Assembly (NCBI GenBank): GCA_034190085.1
Contig: JAXHTS010000030.1
Span: forward strand, 62,001 to 126,000
Direction: 5' to 3'
Length of the DNA stretch: 64,000 nucleotides
DNA from: Spirochaetota bacterium
GTDB taxonomy: Bacteria > Spirochaetota > UBA4802 > JAFGDQ01
Shown here: piece after piece, positions 1-9,095 of the stretch
How positions within the stretch are numbered: the stretch's first letter is position 1
How the letters are laid out: each line of letters starts with the position of its first letter
The notes under the pieces: generated by a model
What the model was told of the DNA's origin: nothing
What the model saw: only the letters and a program-made list of their open reading frames with translations
Database searches by the model: none
Position numbers and translations under genes: made by a program

Positions 1-1572
1 CAGTAAACCCAAAACATCTGATGGTTCTTCATAATTACTGACTACTGGGCATGAGGAAGTGCATGTACTACAGCTAAAGCATTTTGTGTATGTGCCCGCA
101 ACGATTGATAGATCAAGCTCTGTTAGAAAGTCTCTGTCCAGCTTGGAAAGGGAGATGACCGGTTTTTCATTTTTAATCTCTTCAAGTTTTGTTGTTAGAT
201 CTGCTTTTGAAGCAACTATTGGCTTTGAATAATACTCTAAATCTATTCTATCTCTCATTAGTCCTCTACTGAATGAAAAGGGGGAGAGAACGAGCGATGT
301 GGGATGTCCATTATGTATTAGTTGTTCCTTTACTTGAAACCAGAGATTTTTGAGATCAATCCCTGAAGGACAAACAACAGTGCATCGATCACAATTAGTA
401 CATATGTAAACACCCTCTTGAAGGCTCACCATCTCATCCTCTGTCATTTTTCTACCATTTATTAACGCCTTGATATGGGTTATTTTCTCTGATGGTAGTA
501 TATTTGAATTACCCGTCATTAGATATGCGGCTAATGCTGAACAACGAAGGCTGCATGTGCTGCAATGAGTACATGCATCTAGTTCCATGACCTGCTTTGT
601 TGCAATGTTGGCAGGATTGCTTTCTCCATCCTCTTTAATTACAGAATTCACTAACAAGCTGATTGGAGTTGTGATAATATGAAACATCTTGCTAAATGGA
701 AGATATGCAAGAGCCATAAAGACGGCAATAAAGTGGATATATAGTAAAAAGGTTCTAATATTGGACTTATCCAGTTCATGAGCAACGGGTTTAATAATAC
801 CAGCCGTTATGTAGCCAGTAAAGGCCCATTTGGGATTTGAGTGACATTCAGAACAATTCTCGTCATGCATTTTTTGACCAAAACGGAGAGTAGCTTCATC
901 AAATTCCTTGGGTTCTATAGGTGGCACAATTAAAAATTCTCTTATCCAGTACAACTCCAGGCTTTGCAAATCATCTTTAGCGTCTGTTGAACTGTATTCC
1001 TCAACCATCTCCTGGTATCTGGAGTATGATGTTATCTTTACTCCTTCGAGAAGAACGCCTGACAATATGATAATAATTATTATTATGATAGCGTACACAT
1101 CCATCCCGTTTGTCGAAAGGCGGGGCACTTTGAGAATAAACCTCCGATAGACTGCGATCAAAATCCCCAAAATCACCAAAAGACCAAAGAGATCTCTTAA
1201 AAACATAAACGGGTTGAGGGTTGAATAGTAGTCATCAAAGAGATTTGAGGTTATTATTTTTTCCATGGCATGCATAAACAGGAGAAGCAGGAAACCAAAA
1301 TAAATAAATATATGCATTAACCATTTCAGGAAGTCTTGTTTTAGGAGTTTTCTCTGCAGTATTACGTCAAGCAAAAATACCTTTAGGAGTGTGAAGAATT
1401 TACTGCTAAAAAGAGTAGTGAAAATGCCTGCAAAGGCAGTGGCAATTCTTTTAGAAGCAGTAATATCCTCGGCATCTTTGCCTATTTTTCGAGTGAACCA
1501 TATTGATAATTTATAGAGCAAGCCAAGCCCAAAAATTACCAATGATACATACAAACTGATTGTATAAAACAT
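1..1572 (-). CDS. NarI-like / haem c / Fe-S electron-transfer membrane protein, 3' end cut by window edge
   Basis: This reading frame is open for 524 codons and runs off the left edge, so the C-terminus is missing. The ATG has GGAG eight bases upstream. Hydrophobic segments around residues 5-20, 85-103, 127-142, 160-175 and 275-295 resemble the NarI/DsrM cytochrome b family. A CSECH haem c motif lies at 240-244. Three cysteine clusters follow: CTHCSTCSLRC (334-344), CTNCDRCTVVCP (391-402) and CFSCSTCTSSCP (498-509). The family (HdrD/DsrK/GlpC-like '(Fe-S)-binding proteins') normally continues into CCG cysteine domains, which would lie outside the window. The likely role is moving electrons between a membrane quinone pool and a cytoplasmic or periplasmic partner. 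The partner is not visible. An extra ferredoxin cluster combined with a single CxxCH motif is an uncommon arrangement. Confidence 0.8.
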   Translation of the reverse strand, partial: MFYTISLYVSLVIFGLGLLYKLSIWFTRKIGKDAEDITASKRIATAFAGIFTTLFSSKFFTLLKVFLLDVILQRKLLKQDFLKWLMHIFIYFGFLLLLFMHAMEKIITSNLFDDYYSTLNPFMFLRDLFGLLVILGILIAVYRRFILKVPRLSTNGMDVYAIIIIIIIILSGVLLEGVKITSYSRYQEMVEEYSSTDAKDDLQSLELYWIREFLIVPPIEPKEFDEATLRFGQKMHDENCSECHSNPKWAFTGYITAGIIKPVAHELDKSNIRTFLLYIHFIAVFMALAYLPFSKMFHIITTPISLLVNSVIKEDGESNPANIATKQVMELDACTHCSTCSLRCSALAAYLMTGNSNILPSEKITHIKALINGRKMTEDEMVSLQEGVYICTNCDRCTVVCPSGIDLKNLWFQVKEQLIHNGHPTSLVLSPFSFSRGLMRDRIDLEYYSKPIVASKADLTTKLEEIKNEKPVISLSKLDRDFLTELDLSIVAGTYTKCFSCSTCTSSCPVVSNYEEPSDVLGLL

Positions 1573-1804
1573 AAGCGGATCTCCTATATAATATGCAATT
1601 CGATTGCTGTCCAAATTTTTATAGAAAGGTCGCTTACACTATAAGTTAATACAATTCGATCGGTTCTTGTGTAGGCCACTATTCTTTGTCAATCAATCAT
1701 CTACCCTGAAAGTCAGAAAAGTATATGAAACATTAAGCATTGGCAAAGCTTTGTGGGTTAATATATGTTTGATATCCTCCTTAAATATAAATATGAAATA
1801 TTAT

Positions 1805-2668
1805 CTATACCTTCGCAGCATCCAGAAAGTAAGGGATCTTAGCCTCCCAACCCATGGCCATAATATTTACCCCATTACAAAGACTCTTAAGACCATTTAT
1901 AAGCTCTGCTGTTATGGCCATACTCTCCTTTTGTTTATCTCCAGCAGAGGTCAGCCTTTCAATTATGCTGTCTGGAACATCCACACCATTCACATGCTTG
2001 TTAAGAAATCTTGCAGTCGCGGCAGATTTCAATAATATCATGTTAGCAATAATGGGAATATTGAGATGCTTCACTTTATTGCTAAAATCTCCAAATGCCT
2101 CAAGATCAAAAACAGCATCAGTGATAAAAAATGTAACATCCTGTTTACGCAGATGCTCAATTTTATCGATTAGAATTTTTTCTGAGGTATTAAAGTTTAA
2201 ATATGCTCCAGTATTTAATTTGGGCGTTCCATCAAGAGTATTATCATTATGATCTACACCATTTTTCATCCCTGCTACAATAGAAATCAATTCAACAGCG
2301 GTAACCTCGTTAACTGCTTTCGCATGTGGATGATCACCAAATGTTATATCATCCCCATCTGTAATATATATATTTTCAATTCCTATAAAGGATGCGCTGA
2401 GTATATCTGATTGTAGTGCAATTACATTTTTGTCTCTACATGTAATATTTGCAATAATATCAAAACCCTGATTTTTCAAAAAAGAGCCGGTGGCAATAGA
2501 ACCCATCTTCATTACTGCACTCGGCATATCAGTTACAAGAAGGGCATCAACTCTCCCTTTTAGGTGATTGACTGTTTCAAGAAGCGATGACGTATCCGTG
2601 CCCTTTGGCGGATCAATCTCTGCAATGATCACAAAATTACCGCTTTGAAGGCTATCGATAAGACCCAT
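1805..2668 (-). CDS. metF: Methylenetetrahydrofolate reductase family protein
   Basis: The 287-residue protein matches the MetF TIM-barrel fold: an early AEIDPPKG segment (the Glu is the usual catalytic acid position), a central ITDGDD stretch and GAYLNFNT, where family members bind folate and flavin. MetF reduces 5,10-methylenetetrahydrofolate to 5-methyltetrahydrofolate, for methionine synthesis or the methyl branch of the Wood-Ljungdahl pathway. The MetV zinc partner found with acetogen-type MetF is not next to it. It lies 24 bases downstream of the histidine kinase gene on the same strand. Which C1 pathway it serves cannot be decided here. Confidence 0.85.
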   Translation of the reverse strand: MGLIDSLQSGNFVIIAEIDPPKGTDTSSLLETVNHLKGRVDALLVTDMPSAVMKMGSIATGSFLKNQGFDIIANITCRDKNVIALQSDILSASFIGIENIYITDGDDITFGDHPHAKAVNEVTAVELISIVAGMKNGVDHNDNTLDGTPKLNTGAYLNFNTSEKILIDKIEHLRKQDVTFFITDAVFDLEAFGDFSNKVKHLNIPIIANMILLKSAATARFLNKHVNGVDVPDSIIERLTSAGDKQKESMAITAELINGLKSLCNGVNIMAMGWEAKIPYFLDAAKV

Positions 2669-2692
2669 TTTGTCCCCCCTAACTAAAATTGA

Positions 2693-4606
2693 TTATTCAT
2701 TTATAGGCAGTTTAATTGTAAATGTAGTCCCCATGCCAACCCTGCTGCGAATTTCTATTATTCCTCCATGGTCTTTGATTATCCCATATGATACACTGAG
2801 ACCTAAACCCGTTCCTTCACCAACCTCCTTTGTTGTGAAAAATGGGTCGAAAATTTTTGGTATTATTTCTTCCGGTATTCCATGACCAGTATCAGTAAAC
2901 TCTATATCAACCCTCCCCCTCTCCTTCTGGTATTTTGTTCTCAGAGTAAATGTTCCCTTTTTACCCATAGCATCTACAGCATTCAGTATAATATTGATAA
3001 AAACCTGATTTATCCTTGCGCTATCACATCTCACAGGAGGCAGGTTCATGTCATAATCCTTAACCACCTTAATATTATGAAAAATAACCTGATTTTCCAA
3101 AAGGGACATGCCTTGCTGAAGTAACCGATTGATGTCGACCAAGGTCATTTTATAATCAGTCTGTCTTGAAAATTCCAATAATCCCTTTACAATATTCTTA
3201 CATCTTGCAGCTTCAGATACGATTCGCTTAATATCCTCCTTCCTATCATCAACATCATCCGATTCCTCGAGCATCATGTTAGCAAACATCATTATCCCGC
3301 CTAAGGGATTATTGATTTCATGAGCAATACCCGCGGCAAGTTTACCTAGAGCTGACATCTTTTCTGATTGCACCAATTTTAGATGAGTCTCCTCTAATTC
3401 TTTCTGCATCCGTTTACTCTCCCTCAAATCAGAGAAGATACCAACACTGGCCACCTCATTAGCGTCCTTGTCATATATTAGTGCAGCTGATAAATTGCAT
3501 GGAATTTCTTCTCCATCTTTGCTGACTGCCTTCCACTCGATTGTCTCCATCTTGCCAACCCCGCCATATTCCTCGCTTCTAAGCATCTTCATAACCTCTT
3601 TTGCAACACCGGGACGATATATCTTTGTAATATGGACGCTATTTATTGCCTCTTCCTTTTTATAACCAAGAAGTTTTTCAGCGCTATCATTAAATATAAT
3701 AATATTCCCCTTCATATTTGCAGCGATAATGCCATCAACAGAGCTTTCAATTAGATTCCAAAGGAACTCATTCGTCTGCTTGAGGTCATTTTGCAGCTTT
3801 TTTTCCTCAGTTATGTTACGAAGGTACACATACATCGTTTTATGATCTTCAGCCTCTTCTGTTTTCGTTACACACATCTCAACAAGATGCAGATTTTTCT
3901 TGCCGAAAAGTACGCTTTTTTCGGAATAATAACAGAGGCTATCGCTTCTACCATCGCCATTATAAACCTTATAAAGAAAATTAATTACATCCTCATGATG
4001 GAAAAATTCCCTGAAATCTACACCTATTATCTCTGCATACAATTCGTCAATCATTGTAACAGCAGCAGAATTGGCAAACTCGATAATAAAATCTTGATTA
4101 ATTACAAGAATTGCATCAGCCGCTAATTCTACTGTATTCCTAAAACGCGATTCTAATTTTATGGCTTGTGAGTTAGCGGTTGCTATTTTAGAAAAATCCT
4201 CAACCACAATTGATAGGATATTCCCCTCACCATCCGTTAATGGAAAGGCATGAATATGACAATTCACTATTCCAAGATGATTTGATACCTTCATGTCAAT
4301 GGGATTTGCCTTTAGTAACACCTCAGATATGGGGCATTCACCAGCAACTCCAGTGGATTTACACTCTAATTGATAACACGTTTTACCAATATATTCATTT
4401 CGGTCTAGGGAATAAAAATTTTCTGCGGATTTGTTGATATACTCAATGCGGTAATCTGTAGAAAACACCACAATTGGGGCTGACATATATTCATAGTAAT
4501 CGTGATATACTATATTTTTATTTGAATATTCAAATTTTATTGTATTATTTGGAGATATTTTGATTCTTTTATTTCTTATTGGTGTTCCCAAATATTCCTC
4601 CATCAA
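2693..4606 (-). CDS. PAS-domain sensor histidine kinase
   Basis: The 637-residue protein has three PAS-like modules at about 35-140, 150-270 and 280-400. A HisKA domain follows with the phosphoacceptor His429 in HEINNPL. The HATPase domain has an N-box (NIILNAVDAM), DTGHGIP and GTGLGLSVSYGII. No transmembrane segment is evident, so it is probably a cytosolic sensor. The first PAS module holds four cysteines (Cys77, Cys81, Cys91, Cys116), which could be a redox or metal site; this is inference. No receiver domain or response regulator gene is adjacent, so its target is unknown. Confidence 0.9.
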   Translation of the reverse strand: MMEEYLGTPIRNKRIKISPNNTIKFEYSNKNIVYHDYYEYMSAPIVVFSTDYRIEYINKSAENFYSLDRNEYIGKTCYQLECKSTGVAGECPISEVLLKANPIDMKVSNHLGIVNCHIHAFPLTDGEGNILSIVVEDFSKIATANSQAIKLESRFRNTVELAADAILVINQDFIIEFANSAAVTMIDELYAEIIGVDFREFFHHEDVINFLYKVYNGDGRSDSLCYYSEKSVLFGKKNLHLVEMCVTKTEEAEDHKTMYVYLRNITEEKKLQNDLKQTNEFLWNLIESSVDGIIAANMKGNIIIFNDSAEKLLGYKKEEAINSVHITKIYRPGVAKEVMKMLRSEEYGGVGKMETIEWKAVSKDGEEIPCNLSAALIYDKDANEVASVGIFSDLRESKRMQKELEETHLKLVQSEKMSALGKLAAGIAHEINNPLGGIMMFANMMLEESDDVDDRKEDIKRIVSEAARCKNIVKGLLEFSRQTDYKMTLVDINRLLQQGMSLLENQVIFHNIKVVKDYDMNLPPVRCDSARINQVFINIILNAVDAMGKKGTFTLRTKYQKERGRVDIEFTDTGHGIPEEIIPKIFDPFFTTKEVGEGTGLGLSVSYGIIKDHGGIIEIRSRVGMGTTFTIKLPINE

Positions 4607-5065
4607 CCCATATTCGTCAATCTAATGACTTTTATTTATATAATATGATAACCCAGTCATGGATTATTATGTTGATTAGATTCCTCTTTTAACCTTTGAT
4701 ATTCAGTTGACGGAGATATATCAATACAAATAATAATCCCTAAATGAGTATCTCTCATTTAGCTGAGATAGAATTTTGGCGCAATTTTTAGTAAATTTCA
4801 ATAAGTAAACCCTTCCATGGGTCTTCTAGCAGCTTAGTTCGGATAATTTCTAAAAAAAACTTCCTTGTATTTTTTTAGAAATTCTATGGCTGTAAATTAC
4901 ATTTTTGTAATCTATTGAAATTCTGATGCGCTTAAATAATTTACATTAACCACATGGTGTTAAATGTTTAAGGATTAATGAATTCTGTGAAAAAAACCTT
5001 GGATATATTTTGTTTACTTTTCTAATATTAACACCTATATGTCAATTATTTTTTAATCATCCTTC
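4607..5065. other. Intergenic region without a gene
   Basis: AT-rich sequence between the histidine kinase and mobA, both on the minus strand. No convincing ORF is seen. The notable content is a perfect 14 bp inverted repeat described separately at 4845-4883. Confidence 0.6.
4845..4883. repeat. Perfect 14 bp inverted repeat with 11-base loop
   Basis: The arm AATTTCTAAAAAAA at 4845-4858 is exactly complementary to 4870-4883. The loop is ACTTCCTTGTA. Because the arms carry A- and T-tracts the hairpin could act as a weak terminator on either strand. There is no GC-rich stem base, so a protein-binding or structural role is equally possible. Confidence 0.55.
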
Positions 5066-5644
5066 CTATACCTTTTTCAGGGAGCCAAATTTTCTAAGAT
5101 CAGTAGGCCTATTGATATTCATGGATTCATTCCAATTATCCGGATATGAGAGGGCGAGGCAATCTACATAGTTGAAAATCCGCCATAGGGCATATTTCCC
5201 CTTGGAGATAACATCATTAACCGCATTGAAGACTGATATATGGTATAGAGTAAAGAGGGTCTCCCAAAATTCCCCACGGAAGGCGACTATTTGATACTCA
5301 CCCCTAGGCGCAGATATAAGCATATTCAGCCATTCATCTCTAATACCGAGAAGATCGCATGATGTTAGAAAGAGCCATCCCTCTTCTTCCATATCTGAGA
5401 TAGCTCTGTGCAATCCGCTTATCGGGCCTAAATCCTTTATCTCATCTTCGATTGTCCTTAATCCAAGATAATCGTATTTGTCAGCCTTATCTGCCACAAC
5501 TGTTATTTTTTTTGCAATAGTTTCAACTGAATGTGCGATATGTACTATCAATGGATTATTATTATATATGACTTTTGCTTTATCTTCTCCAAAACGGGAA
5601 CTTTTGCCCCCAGAAAGGATGTAAACCGGTACTTTTTCTAGCAT
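5066..5644 (-). CDS. mobA: Molybdenum cofactor guanylyltransferase
   Basis: The 192-residue protein has the nucleotidyltransferase signature of MobA: LSGGKSSRFGEDKA at residues 10-23, DLGPISGLHRAI in the middle (canonical GPLAG) and a metal-site SCDLLGI. MobA attaches GMP to molybdopterin to give the guanine dinucleotide cofactor used by DMSO-reductase-family enzymes such as formate dehydrogenase. The usual Met in RMGRDK is Phe here, a mild variation. No other moco genes are adjacent, but the ThiF/MoeB-type protein at 33.5 kb could be related. A formate dehydrogenase-type enzyme would also fit the selenium theme of this genome; that is inference. Confidence 0.85.
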   Translation of the reverse strand: MLEKVPVYILSGGKSSRFGEDKAKVIYNNNPLIVHIAHSVETIAKKITVVADKADKYDYLGLRTIEDEIKDLGPISGLHRAISDMEEEGWLFLTSCDLLGIRDEWLNMLISAPRGEYQIVAFRGEFWETLFTLYHISVFNAVNDVISKGKYALWRIFNYVDCLALSYPDNWNESMNINRPTDLRKFGSLKKV

Positions 5645-5708
5645 ACTTCCACGCGGATTTGATATATTATATAATTTGACATATCTAATATAATCGTAAT
5701 ATGTTGAA

Positions 5709-5752
5709 TTCTATAATATTGACACTGATTTTAGTCGATTACAAGCGATTAT
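5709..5752 (+). repeat. Diverged copy of the core of the 41 kb inverted-repeat element
   Basis: Hand alignment of these 44 bases with 41045-41088 gives 38 identities and no gaps. The terminal inverted repeats seen at 41 kb are absent. The sequence lies just upstream of mobA, and may be a relic of the same mobile element or a shared RNA/DNA motif. Confidence 0.6.
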
Positions 5753-5877
5753 TGCAAAACAATAAGGATAAAATCGAAATAAACCCAATAATTTTACCTG
5801 TGTATTATGAGGGTCTTGTTTACTCCCATCTGCATTTTTTTCACCTTTTTCTTATGTATAATGTTTTCTTATGAAAA

Positions 5878-6237
5878 CTACCAACCACCATCTACAAGAT
5901 CAGAACTTGCTTTTTCTAATTGTCCATTTAGATAGCTTTCAACTGCCTTTTCCACAGTACCCTTTGCTCCAATATAAACTTCTATACCAGCAGAATTCAG
6001 CGTTCTATATGCCTTTGGGCCAATGTTTCCTGTTATAAGGACGCTTGCATTATTATTAGCAATTGTCTGTGCTGCCTGAATACCGGCACCCTCCTTAGCA
6101 TTGAGATTCTGCGTATTATCAATATTTCTGATTTCACGGTTTTCAATATCAATAATTGCAAAACACTTTGCCCTCCCGAATCTTTGGTCAACATATGCAT
6201 TAAAACCATTGTCCTGTGCTGTTACTGCTATCCTCAT
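5878..6237 (-). CDS. NifX / NifB C-terminal-like iron-molybdenum cofactor family protein
   Basis: This protein of about 119 residues belongs to the dinitrogenase iron-molybdenum cofactor biosynthesis family (COG1433): an MRIAVTAQDN start, a DQRFGRAKCFAI segment, AGIQAAQTIA and VLITGNIGPKAYRTL. Stand-alone members bind metal-sulfur clusters or labile metal cofactors. Two ATGs are in tandem; GGAGG is only three bases from the first but six from the second (6237), so the second is chosen. It ends in a GGW tail. No nitrogenase genes are present, so a nitrogen fixation role should not be assumed. Confidence 0.85.
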   Translation of the reverse strand: MRIAVTAQDNGFNAYVDQRFGRAKCFAIIDIENREIRNIDNTQNLNAKEGAGIQAAQTIANNNASVLITGNIGPKAYRTLNSAGIEVYIGAKGTVEKAVESYLNGQLEKASSDLVDGGW

Positions 6238-6240
6238 CAT

Positions 6241-6962
6241 TTACCTCCTTTGTTACTTTAGACATTAAATATATACTTGTTATTGAATAATAACATCTTA
6301 AGCATAAATAATTCGACCTTTCTACTTGCATAGCATAATGTTTTTCTTTTAGCCTATTGCTCTTAGTTGACAAATCCTAACATTAATTTGATTCTCATTA
6401 ACTCTATCACTAAGGCAAAATGCTGTCATTATTCGCATAGATTGAAAATTTTTCAATACTCAGACTTATTAATCGGCAAAAAACATGCCAAAATGGAATA
6501 ATGATTACAAAATATGAGATTACATGAAAGAATACTGATTATTTTTAATAATACAAGCATAATCAAGGGGGAAAAAAATTTGGATAGCATTGAGTAATTT
6601 CATATCATAATAGATCAAAAGATTTTAATAGAGAATTGACCTGAAATAATAAATCATGTTGCATTTTGCAATAATATTTATTGAAATTCAAAAACGAACA
6701 GGAGGTATCCTAATAGTATGCTATATATTTCAGTAATCCATAAATTCGTTATAATTCTTGACATTTGATTATTATGGTCTATTAAATCTACCTAAGATAA
6801 GGTCTTTCCTAAATCTGTTTCATAGAATCCTGCTTTTCAGTAATGGCTCCTATCGTTAGTTGTTGTCTGATTAGTATCGATACCTGAGGAAAGGTTTTAG
6901 ATATAGTTCAATGATTATAAGACATATATATAGAGAGAAGAATATTCAAAAGTGAATGAAAC
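6241..6962. other. Long intergenic region with one weak promoter candidate
   Basis: 722 AT-rich bases between divergently oriented genes, so promoters for both are expected. On the plus strand TTGACA at 6758-6763 and TATTAA at 6780-6785 are separated by 16 bases and could drive the radical SAM gene. No ORF or recognised RNA was found. Confidence 0.4.
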
Positions 6963-7970
6963 ATGATCAACTATGAGATTCCTCCCTTTAGACCTCCTAG
7001 TGAATGCAACAGTCTCCTTCTAAGGGCAACACGGAACTGCCCTTGGAGAAGATGTGAATTCTGCAATATGTACATGGGTACTAAGTTGGAGATTAGAACA
7101 GTTGAGGAGATAAAAAAGGATATAGAATCAGCAAAATTATTAACCGATGAGATCATTGATTTCGCAAGAAAGAGTGGACGAGATGATCATATTAGATACA
7201 TAGCCAGGTATAATGGTATTTCATGGCTTGATGAGGGGGTTGTAAAGAATATCTTTATTGGCGATTCGGACAGCCTAATAATGAAAACAAAGGATCTTGC
7301 AGAAGTCACATCATTCCTTTATGAGATCTATCCCTATTTGGAAAGAGTAACCATTTATGCCAGGGCAAAGACTCTATTCAAAAAACATTTAGAAGAGCTT
7401 AAAATTCTTAGAAGGGCAGGTTTAACACGCCTTCATGTTGGACTTGAGACCGGAGATGATGAACTGCTCAGATATATAAACAAGGGAGCAACATCTGAAG
7501 AGATGATCATTGCCGGCAAGAAGGCCTTGAAGGCTGGATTTGAGCTTTCAGAGTATGTGATGATTGGACTGGGAGGATCAGAAAGATGGGAACAGCATGT
7601 TCTTGGAAGCGCAAGGGTATTAAATGAGATAAATCCCCATTTTATTCGGCTAAGAACCCTTAACCTAATGATGGCTCAAAACTCACCACTCTATAAAAAA
7701 AGCCAAGATGGCGAGTTTACAGTTCAGTCAATAGTCTCCCTTATCAAGGAGGTGCAAGAACTCATAGAGAGACTCGACGTAACTTCGCAACTCATTGGGA
7801 ATGATTTTGCAATGAATTATTATATGGGAGACATTGATGGAATTCTTCCAAATGATAAGTCAAAGATGATGCAGTCGCTCGATACTGCTATGAAGTGGTT
7901 TTTATCCAAGGAAAAGAAAAGCTCAATGTTGAAATCATTAAATACTTCAAATCCATCAACGTGGGAATAA
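6963..7970 (+). CDS. Radical SAM protein of unknown substrate
   Basis: 335 residues with an N-terminal radical SAM cluster motif in RNCPWRRCEFCNM (residues about 23-35), reading C-x4-C-x2-C. It then has the barrel features typical of the HemN/COG1032-type group: TIYARAKTLF, LTRLHVGLETGDDELL and SEYVMIGLGG. No B12-binding domain or extra cysteine-rich (SPASM) domain is visible. The reaction cannot be inferred. It is monocistronic, its 3' end meeting the convergent tal gene after one base. Confidence 0.8.
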   Translation: MINYEIPPFRPPSECNSLLLRATRNCPWRRCEFCNMYMGTKLEIRTVEEIKKDIESAKLLTDEIIDFARKSGRDDHIRYIARYNGISWLDEGVVKNIFIGDSDSLIMKTKDLAEVTSFLYEIYPYLERVTIYARAKTLFKKHLEELKILRRAGLTRLHVGLETGDDELLRYINKGATSEEMIIAGKKALKAGFELSEYVMIGLGGSERWEQHVLGSARVLNEINPHFIRLRTLNLMMAQNSPLYKKSQDGEFTVQSIVSLIKEVQELIERLDVTSQLIGNDFAMNYYMGDIDGILPNDKSKMMQSLDTAMKWFLSKEKKSSMLKSLNTSNPSTWE

Positions 7971-7971
7971 A

Positions 7972-8634
7972 TCATACTACTTGTGTGAACTCTTTCGGAA
8001 TCCCTTCCCAATCCCTTAGGAATCGTTCAATGCCAATATCAGTGAGATTATGCTTAAACATAGCTATGATAACCTTGTATGGTATTGTTGCTATGTGAGC
8101 GCCCATTAACGCTGCTAATTTTACATGATGAGGATTCCTGACACTGGCGACTATTAGTTCAGTTTGAAAGGAATAGTTATTATATATGTCAACTATCTCT
8201 TCAACAATGCCCATCCCATATTCTCCAATGTCATCAAGCCGACCAACGAATGGGCTAACGAAGCTTGCCCCTGCCTTAGCTGCGAGAATAGCCTGACAAG
8301 GTGTAAAGATGAGCGTAACATTTGTCCTAATACCTTCATTGGACAATGCATTTACAGCTTTAAGCCCTTCCTGTGTCATGGGGATCTTTATTACAACATT
8401 CTTATGGATTTTGGAAAGCTCTCGCGCCTCATTTATCATGCCATCACTTTCCAGGCTGACGGCTTCAGCACTTATAGGGCCATCAACTATTTCACTTATC
8501 TCTCGAATATTATCTTTAAAATCTCTCCCCTCTTTGGCTACTAGAGTAGGATTAGTGGTAACTCCATCTAATATTCCTAATTTATTTACTTCTCGTATCT
8601 CTTTCACATTTGCAGTATCAATAAAGAACTTCAT
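7972..8634 (-). CDS. tal: Transaldolase / fructose-6-phosphate aldolase family (TalC type)
   Basis: The 220-residue length and the sequence [10 protein letters not shown]...[13 protein letters not shown] are typical of the short TalC/FSA transaldolases. The Schiff-base lysine lies in NVVIKIPMT. Transaldolase moves a dihydroxyacetone unit between sugar phosphates in the non-oxidative pentose phosphate pathway. Some short members are instead fructose-6-phosphate aldolases, and sequence alone does not separate these. It is the last gene of the prs-mtnA-rpiB-tal operon, eight bases after rpiB. Confidence 0.88.
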   Translation of the reverse strand: MKFFIDTANVKEIREVNKLGILDGVTTNPTLVAKEGRDFKDNIREISEIVDGPISAEAVSLESDGMINEARELSKIHKNVVIKIPMTQEGLKAVNALSNEGIRTNVTLIFTPCQAILAAKAGASFVSPFVGRLDDIGEYGMGIVEEIVDIYNNYSFQTELIVASVRNPHHVKLAALMGAHIATIPYKVIIAMFKHNLTDIGIERFLRDWEGIPKEFTQVV

Positions 8635-8642
8635 CTTGCCCC

Positions 8643-9095
8643 CTAGTATTTGTTATTCTTTTCAATCATATCCAATCTCCTCTGATGACGACCACCCTCA
8701 AACTCCGTGTTGATCCATGTGTCTACAATATTAATGGCAACACTTTCACCCGTAACCCTCCCTCCAAGTACTAGGATATTAGAATCATTATGTCTTCTGG
8801 ACATCTCAGCAGTGTATGCATCATGACAAAGAGCCGCCCGAATCCCAGGTATCCTGTTTGCTACAATGCTCATACCCAAACCAGTTCCACATATTAGAAT
8901 TCCCCTTATATTTTCCTCACCCACCCTCCTCGCAACCTCACTCCCAATTTTAGGATAATCACAGGATTCAGAGGAATAACAACCCAAATCATCAACGCTG
9001 CATCCTATTCCCTTAAGATGTTCGATAATAACCTCTTTAAGTTTAAATCCACCATGATCACTACCAATAATTATTCTATCTCTTTTGCTCATCAT
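8643..9095 (-). CDS. rpiB: Ribose-5-phosphate isomerase B
   Basis: A 150-residue RpiB with [10 protein letters not shown] at the start, CDYP, the catalytic-cysteine loop [12 protein letters not shown], and [19 protein letters not shown]. It interconverts ribulose 5-phosphate and ribose 5-phosphate. Its ATG overlaps the mtnA stop as TAATG, indicating translational coupling. A second ATG follows directly; AGGA lies nine bases from the first. It supplies the ribose 5-phosphate used by Prs from the same operon. Confidence 0.93.
   Translation of the reverse strand: MMSKRDRIIIGSDHGGFKLKEVIIEHLKGIGCSVDDLGCYSSESCDYPKIGSEVARRVGEENIRGILICGTGLGMSIVANRIPGIRAALCHDAYTAEMSRRHNDSNILVLGGRVTGESVAINIVDTWINTEFEGGRHQRRLDMIEKNNKY

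Noticed and set aside
1667-2035. Plus-strand ORF overlapping metF
   Set aside because: It overlaps a well-supported gene on the other strand, has no ribosome site and no family resemblance.
5878-6237. Nitrogenase cofactor gene implying nitrogen fixation
   Set aside because: Stand-alone members of this family are common in non-fixing anaerobes, and no nif genes are nearby.
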